Shown piece after piece: positions 59,692 through 64,000 of a DNA stretch of 64,000 nt. Both the position numbers and the translations under genes were made by a program. The DNA comes from Cellulosimicrobium funkei (GTDB lineage Bacteria; Actinomycetota; Actinomycetes; Actinomycetales; Cellulomonadaceae): assembly GCF_004519295.1 (NCBI RefSeq), contig NZ_SOZH01000004.1, positions 538,403 to 602,402 of the forward strand, given 5' to 3'. Positions within the stretch are counted from its first letter, which is position 1. The number at the start of each line of letters is the position of its first letter. The notes under the pieces are model-generated. The model was not told the DNA's origin and did no database searches. It was given only the letters and a program-made list of their open reading frames with translations.

Positions 59692-61338
59692 ATGCCTCAC
59701 GACAGGAAGAACAGCAGCAGACGAGCGTGGGCCGCGCTGTGCGCCGCGGTCCTCGCGGTGAGCGGGGCGCTGGTCGGCGTGGCGGCGCCCGCGAGCGCGG
59801 TCCCCGCGACCATCCCGCTGACGATCACCAACGACTCGGGCAGGGGGCCGATCTACCTGTACGTCCTCGGCGAGCGCGACGGCGTCGCCGGCTGGGCGGA
59901 CGCGGGCGGCACGTTCCACCCGTGGCCCGGCGGGGTCGGGCCCGTGCCCGTCCCGGCACCCGACGCGTCGATCGCCGGACCCGGCCCCGGCCAGTCCGTG
60001 ACGATCCGGCTCCCGAAGCTGTCCGGGCGCGTCTACTACTCGTACGGCCAGAAGATGACGTTCCAGATCGTGCTCGACGGGCGGCTCGTCCAGCCCGCCG
60101 TCCAGAACGACTCCGACCCCAACCGGAACATCCTCTTCAACTGGACCGAGTACACGCTCAACGACGGCGGCCTGTGGATCAACAGCACGCAGGTGGACCA
60201 CTGGTCCGCGCCGTACCAGGTGGGCGTCCAGCGCGCCGACGGGCAGGTCCTCAGCACGGGCATGCTCAAGCCGAACGGCTACGAGGCGTTCTACACGGCC
60301 CTCGAGAGCGCGGGGTGGGGCGGGCTCGTGCAGCGCGCGCCCGACGGGAGCCGCCTGCGCGCGCTCAACCCGTCGCACGGGATCGACGTCGGGAAGATCT
60401 CGTCGGCCTCGATCGACTCCTACGTCACCGAGGTGTGGAACTCGTACCGCACGCGCGACATGGTCGTCACGCCGTTCTCCCACGAGCCCGGCACGCAGTT
60501 CCGCGGCCGGGTCGACGGCGACTGGTTCCGCTTCAGGAACGGGTCCGGGCAGGAGGTCGCCGCGTTCAAGAAGCCCGACGCGTCGAGCGTGTACGGGTGC
60601 CACAAGGACCTCCAGGCGCCCAACGACCACGTCGTCGGGCCGATCGCCCGCACCCTGTGCGCGGCGCTCGTCCGCACCACGGCGCTGACGAACCCGAACC
60701 AGCCGGACGCGAGCAACGCCGGCTTCTACCAGGACGCCCGCACCAACGTCTACGCGAAGCTCGCGCACCAGCAGATGGCGAACGGCAAGGCGTACGCGTT
60801 CGCGTTCGACGACGTCGGCGCGCACGAGTCGCTCGTCCACGACGGCAACCCCCAGGCCGCGTACATCAAGCTCGACCCGTTCACCGGCACGGCCACGCCC
60901 CTCGGGAACGGCGGCAGCACCGAGCAGCCGGGCACCCCCGGTGGTCTGCCCGCCGGGACGGGTGCGCTCCGCATCGGGAGCACGCTGTGCCTCGACGTCC
61001 CGTGGGCCGACCCGACCGACACCAACCAGGTCCAGCTCGCCACCTGCAGCGGCAACGCGGCGCAGCAGTGGACGCGCGGCACCGACGGGACCGTGAGAGC
61101 CCTCGGCAAGTGCCTCGACGTCGCGCGCAGCGGGACGGCCGACGGCACCGCCGTGTGGATCTACACGTGCAACGGCACGGGCGCGCAGAAGTGGACGTAC
61201 GACTCCGCGACCAAGGCCCTGCGCAACCCGCAGTCCGGCAAGTGCCTCGACGCCCAGGGCGGCGCACCGCTGCGTGACGGCCAGAAGGTCCAGCTCTGGA
61301 CCTGCAACCAGACCGACGCCCAGCGCTGGACGCTCTGA
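59692..61338 (+). CDS. Secreted endo-1,3-beta-glucanase (GH64) with C-terminal ricin-type lectin domain
   Basis: This 548-residue protein has a signal peptide cut after APASA (about residue 36). The GH64 domain (about 37-400) contains PLTITNDSGRGPIYLYVLGE, LPKLSGRVYYSYGQKMTFQI, FNWTEYTLNDGGLWINSTQV and CGALVRTTALTNPN-like segments (CAALVRTT). A linker GSTEQPGTPGGLPAGTG leads to a CBM13/ricin-B domain (about 425-548) with three QxW repeats (QQW, QKW, QRW). It lyses yeast cell walls by cutting beta-1,3-glucan. Length and layout match the C. cellulans glucanase known from memory. Confidence 0.96.
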   Translation: MPHDRKNSSRRAWAALCAAVLAVSGALVGVAAPASAVPATIPLTITNDSGRGPIYLYVLGERDGVAGWADAGGTFHPWPGGVGPVPVPAPDASIAGPGPGQSVTIRLPKLSGRVYYSYGQKMTFQIVLDGRLVQPAVQNDSDPNRNILFNWTEYTLNDGGLWINSTQVDHWSAPYQVGVQRADGQVLSTGMLKPNGYEAFYTALESAGWGGLVQRAPDGSRLRALNPSHGIDVGKISSASIDSYVTEVWNSYRTRDMVVTPFSHEPGTQFRGRVDGDWFRFRNGSGQEVAAFKKPDASSVYGCHKDLQAPNDHVVGPIARTLCAALVRTTALTNPNQPDASNAGFYQDARTNVYAKLAHQQMANGKAYAFAFDDVGAHESLVHDGNPQAAYIKLDPFTGTATPLGNGGSTEQPGTPGGLPAGTGALRIGSTLCLDVPWADPTDTNQVQLATCSGNAAQQWTRGTDGTVRALGKCLDVARSGTADGTAVWIYTCNGTGAQKWTYDSATKALRNPQSGKCLDAQGGAPLRDGQKVQLWTCNQTDAQRWTL

Positions 61339-61368
61339 CCGCGCCCGTCGCCTGAGCCGCCCCGCACC

Positions 61369-61413
61369 CCGGTGCCCGACGACGCCCGCTCCCGGGACGT
61401 CGTCGGGCACCGG
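61369..61413. terminator. Terminator after the glucanase gene
   Basis: CCGGTGCCCGACGACG (61369-61384) pairs perfectly with CGTCGTCGGGCACCGG (61398-61413). The 16-bp stem lies between the glucanase gene and the convergent DUF4287 gene. Confidence 0.8.
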
Positions 61414-61453
61414 CGTGCGGGCCGAGGGAGGGCCGCGCCGGGCCCGCCGGGTG

Positions 61454-61741
61454 TCAGGCCGGCCGGGTCGCCTTGCCGTCGAGCCACAGCGTGTCGGAGT
61501 CGTCGCGGTGCGAGCCGTCGGACCCCACGTGCTTCGACGAGATCTGCGGGCCCTTCGTGATGACGTGGACCATCGCCATGCCGTGCCCGCGGCCCAGGCC
61601 GTAGTCGTCCCGGAGCCACTCGAGGATCGGGGTTGCCTTCGTCGTCTCGTCGAACCCGCGCTCGTGCGCGAGGTCGACCAGCTGGCGCGGGGTCAGACCG
61701 GTCTTGTCCTCGACCGCGTCGAGATAGGCCTGGAAGGACAT
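61454..61741 (-). CDS. DUF4287 family protein
   Basis: This 95-residue protein begins MSFQAYLDAVEDKTGLTPRQ, the DUF4287 signature, followed by LVDLAHERGFDETTKATPILEWL and GLGRGHGMAMVHVITKGPQI. The helical domain is often paired with DUF5655 domains; function unknown. The ATG at 61741 follows GGCAGG-like purines. Confidence 0.88.
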   Translation of the reverse strand: MSFQAYLDAVEDKTGLTPRQLVDLAHERGFDETTKATPILEWLRDDYGLGRGHGMAMVHVITKGPQISSKHVGSDGSHRDDSDTLWLDGKATRPA

Positions 61742-61812
61742 GCGAGCTCCTCGTCGTCGGGGCAGGTCGGTCGACCCGCCGCGAACGTACCGACGACCGC
61801 CCACACCCGGAC

Positions 61813-62052
61813 TCATCGGTCGGGGCGCACGCTCCCGCGGGGCGGCCGGTGCGCCCGCTCGCCCGAGCGCAGCACGTCCATCACCGCGTTCTCCACCAGC
61901 ACCGGCACGAAGTCGCGCACGTGCGCGGCCTGGTACCGGCCCAGCTCCGCGAGCACCTGCTCGCGGACGTCGTCCACCGGCACGTCCGGGAAGCGCGTGC
62001 TGACCCGCTCCACCACGACGTCGATCTCGCGGTCCTCGTCCTCGATCGCCAT
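61813..62052 (-). CDS. Small protein with a three-helix-bundle dimerisation-like domain
   Basis: This 79-residue protein opens MAIEDEDREIDVVVERVSTR and continues FPDVPVDDVREQVLAELGRY and VRDFVPVLVENAVMDVLR. The spacing of helices and the FVPVLVE motif match small actinobacterial proteins with a three-helix dimerisation domain, often near stress regulators. The basic tail is poorly conserved in character. ATG 62052 is preferred over 62088. Confidence 0.75.
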   Translation of the reverse strand: MAIEDEDREIDVVVERVSTRFPDVPVDDVREQVLAELGRYQAAHVRDFVPVLVENAVMDVLRSGERAHRPPRGSVRPDR

Positions 62053-62257
62053 GGTCCGACGGTCCGGCCGCGCCCGTCCCGCGCGCAACCAACGGGGGAT
62101 GAACGGGCGGTGTCGGGCCGCCGACCGCCGCTGACCGGCCCGGTCCCGGTGGCCGTGCCGGCGGGCCCTGGCGAGCCGGGCGGGACGGGGTGCGGGCCGG
62201 GGGTTCGCGTGTCAGGGTGGCCGCTCCGCTCCTTCAAGCCGCTGGAGGTACCCCCGC

Positions 62258-62719
62258 GTGGACGACCAGACCCTGATCGACGTCCCCCTCGACGACGCCG
62301 ACCTCATCACGTCGATGCCGCCCGAGGAGTACCAGCTCGTGGAGGAGTGGGTGCTCTCCACGACGGAGGAGCTCTCCGCGCTGCGCGCCGGCCTCGTGGC
62401 GACGCTCGAGAGCCAGGGCGTCGCGTCGACCGGTCGGCTCTCGTCCACGCCGGACAAGCTCGTCCTCATCGCCTCGGAGCTCGCGACCAACGCTCTGCGC
62501 CACGGCCTGCCCCCGACGATCGTGCGCCTCGCCCGCAGCGGCGACCGGTTCCTCCTCGAGGTCGCCGACCACGACGTGTCCACCGAGCCCGTCTACGCCG
62601 GGCGCCGCATCCCCGGCGCAGGCGGCGTCGGCCTGCACATGGCCCGCCAGCTCTCGCTCGACGTCGGCTGGTACCGGACCGACGACGTCAAGACCGTCTG
62701 GGCGACGTTCACCGCCTGA
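62258..62719 (+). CDS. RsbW/SpoIIAB-like ATP-binding protein
   Basis: This 153-residue GHKL ATPase-fold protein has the N-box LIASELATNALRHGLPP and a degenerate G-box in RIPGAGGVGLHMARQLS. Such proteins act as anti-sigma-factor serine kinases or regulators in partner switching. The N-terminal 55 residues are acidic and unusual for RsbW. No sigma factor or anti-anti-sigma gene is adjacent, so the target is unknown. GTG 62258 follows GGAGGTA. Confidence 0.83.
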   Translation: MDDQTLIDVPLDDADLITSMPPEEYQLVEEWVLSTTEELSALRAGLVATLESQGVASTGRLSSTPDKLVLIASELATNALRHGLPPTIVRLARSGDRFLLEVADHDVSTEPVYAGRRIPGAGGVGLHMARQLSLDVGWYRTDDVKTVWATFTA

Positions 62720-62820
62720 GCGTCTGCTGACCCGACCCGACCCGACCCTTGCGCGCGCCGCTGACCGGCGCCGACGGGGGTGTGGCCGTCCGCCGAGCCG
62801 CGCCGTGAAAGAGTGCGCGC

Positions 62821-63006
62821 GTGCTCGTCGACGTCTTGCTGCTGCTCGCCCTGGTCACGGGGCTGCTCGCCGCAGTGCTCCTGCGCTCGGCCTACGTGGT
62901 GACGCAGGACCCGCGGCTGCGTCGTTCGGTCGCCGGCTGGGGCTGGCCTCTCGCCTTGGCGGCGGTGGTCCTCGGGCTCGTCGTCGCGGCGCTCGACGGC
63001 GCCTGA
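62821..63006 (+). CDS. Small two-helix membrane protein
   Basis: This 61-residue protein has two helices (VDVLLLLALVTGLLAAVLL and WPLALAAVVLGLVVAAL) around a basic loop with TQDPRLRRSV. The GTG start lacks a strong ribosome-binding site. Function unknown. It ends just before tRNA-Lys on the other strand. Confidence 0.55.
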   Translation: MLVDVLLLLALVTGLLAAVLLRSAYVVTQDPRLRRSVAGWGWPLALAAVVLGLVVAALDGA

Positions 63007-63034
63007 CGGTGCCGGGGCGTCCACAGGTCAGCAG

Positions 63035-63107
63035 TGGGCCCCGTGGGGTTCGAACCCACAACCTACGGATTAAAAGTCCGCAGCTCTGCCGATTGAGCTA
63101 GAGGCCC
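63035..63107 (-). tRNA. tRNA-Lys (anticodon TTT)
   Basis: A 73-nt cloverleaf on the minus strand has acceptor GGGCCTC/GGGGCCC (one G-T pair), D-arm AGCTCAATCGGCAGAGCT, anticodon loop CTTTTAA reading TTT, and T-arm GTGGGTTCGAACCCCAC. CCA is not encoded. Confidence 0.96.
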
Positions 63108-63280
63108 GGGTCGTGCGGGAGTTGGCCTGAACAGCCCTTGGTGAAGACAAGGCGAGAAGTTCCAGCGCCTGGTCGATCGCGCGCGTCCAGTCGCAGCCTA
63201 CCGGTGATGGCGGACCTAAAGGGGCACCGCACTAGGGATGTCAGGGCATGGCGAGGACGTCTGTTGGCGTTGCTCGTCTG

Positions 63281-63893
63281 TCAGCCCTGATCGCCCCACC
63301 GTTCGGCATCGGCATCGGCATCGGCATCGGCATCGGCCTCGGCGTCGTCGAAGGCGGCCTCGCCCTTGTAGTGGTCTGAGATCTCGCGCAGGACGTGCGC
63401 GGTGCGCGGCCACCGGGTCGCGATACGCGAGGCCGTATCACGGTAGTCATCCTCGACCCCGCGCTCCCGATCCCCGCCGTCGTAGACGCCACGGGACGTG
63501 ACGCTGCGTTGGTCGGCTCGCCCGAGTCGGGGCTGCTCGCTTCGATCCTCGTGTTCGCGAGGTCCTGATATGCGTCTCGAACCTTCTCGGCTGGCCACAC
63601 GTCGTCTCGGCCAGTGGGCTCGAGACCAGCACCTGGCCGATCAACTCAAGCCCGATTGCGACGCGGCCAACTTCTGCCAGTGCGCGACGGGCACCGAGGA
63701 CCCAGCCGGCGAGGTGCTGGCCGTCGGTCGTGCCGTCCGGGCGCAGCCCGGGCAGCTTGGACCACTCGTGAAGCACACTCCAAGCCAGACCGGCGAATCT
63801 GATCGCTCTCTGCCAGCGTTCTCTAGGATTTGTCCTTTTCACAGAACGCGAACTTGACCAGGTGTGCAATTGGTCCGGGTCGGCGCCGAGCAT
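63281..63893 (-). pseudogene. Decayed actinobacterial hypothetical gene broken by two frameshifts
   Basis: On the minus strand three frames carry, in order, parts of one protein type I recognise only as a recurring actinobacterial hypothetical. The first is AWSVLHEWSKLPGLRPDGTT with GWVLGARRALAEVGRVAIG and LIGQVLVSSP. The next is WPAEKVRDAYQDLANTRIEAS. The last is LGRADQRSVTSRGVYDGGDR and ASRIATRWPRTAHVLREISDHY to a stop at 63281. Each block ends where the next begins, implying frameshifts near 63600 and near 63530. The GC content is lower than in the core genome. Intact relatives often lie in mobile or accessory regions. Confidence 0.55.
63305..63346. repeat. GGCATC hexanucleotide repeat
   Basis: Five exact GGCATC copies (63305-63334) are followed by GGCCTC and GGCGTC. 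In the frame of the decayed gene they encode an alternating Asp-Ala tail. Slippage here could change the reading length. Confidence 0.85.
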
Positions 63894-63953
63894 GCGGTAC
63901 GGCAGGGTGTGCCCGTGGTACTTGGGGCTGCTGCATGATTCCGTGACAGTTGG

Positions 63954-64000
63954 TTAGGCAGCTTGGTCGGCGGCCTGGCTCATGATGATCTCGAACTCGA
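63954..64000 (-). CDS. C-terminal end of an unidentified gene, possibly a transposase
   Basis: Only the last 14 residues are in the window (EFEIIMSQAADQAA, then TAA). The ending resembles tails of some actinobacterial transposases, but this is too short to prove. Its lower GC content fits the neighbouring decayed region. Confidence 0.3.
   Translation of the reverse strand, partial: EFEIIMSQAADQAA

Noticed and set aside
63035..63107. tRNA-Lys as the attachment site of an integrated element to its right
   Set aside because: Integrases normally use the tRNA 3' end, which here faces left (63035). No integrase gene or duplicated 3' tRNA fragment was seen to the right.
63498..63857. A 119-residue plus-strand frame beyond tRNA-Lys
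   Set aside because: It is antisense to the decayed gene, whose minus-strand blocks make recognisable protein sequence. The plus frame does not.

Overview
The window is very GC-rich (roughly 73-75% by eye), with GTG starts, GTGA/ATGA start-stop overlaps and many Actinobacteria-specific families (DUF3073, BldC, holin-X, SCP-3, SAM-IV riboswitch, C50 carotenoid genes). The 548-residue secreted GH64 beta-1,3-glucanase with a ricin-type tail at 59692-61338 matches in length and layout the enzyme I remember from Cellulosimicrobium cellulans (Oerskovia xanthineolytica). The window is therefore most likely chromosomal DNA of Cellulosimicrobium or a close relative in the Cellulomonas/Promicromonospora group. 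No database was searched.

Layout. 1-2044: end of a Dpp/Opp-type ABC transporter with two fused ATPases. 2121-10018: stress and general metabolism: Dps, an aldo/keto reductase, a two-gene flavin/FMN reductase operon behind a SAM-IV riboswitch, glutamate dehydrogenase, a VOC protein, Ohr divergent from a TetR regulator, and CutC. 10340-16015: a complete five-gene Opp/Dpp-type importer. 16204-23868: an RNB ribonuclease, an SCP-like protein, and a 1586-residue secreted nuclease/5'-nucleotidase. 23873-27745: the sulfate importer (binding protein, two permeases, CysA). 27976-29148: an atypical membrane protein. 29227-34015: purF, purM, DUF3073, bldC, DUF3618 and holin-X. 34190-34622: tRNA-Phe, tRNA-Asp and tRNA-Glu.

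34704-41742: a zincin, ArsR plus a cation diffusion facilitator, galE, and a translationally coupled crtB-crtI-crtYe-crtYf-crtEb operon for a C50 carotenoid. 41834-53914: a D,D-carboxypeptidase, a ThrE-type exporter, an MscS channel, SurE, a PfkB kinase, a glycerophosphodiesterase, a butanediol-type dehydrogenase and a VanZ/RDD protein. 54251-57000: the least ordinary stretch. It holds a nucleotidyltransferase-like/methyltransferase fusion and a small PUA/ASCH-like plus winged-helix gene framed by two 21-bp-period repeat arrays with the core GAGGTAGAG. The same element recurs at 2038-2104. 57031-63006: PNPOx, DinB, RlmC, the GH64 glucanase behind a CelR/CebR-like operator, and small regulators. 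63035-64000: tRNA-Lys followed by a lower-GC stretch with a decayed gene and possibly the end of a mobile element.

The strongest candidate for something undescribed is the repeat family GAGGTAG(AG). It occurs as 20-21 bp direct copies followed by inverted copies that fold into hairpins, and all three loci start at the 3' ends of plus-strand genes.
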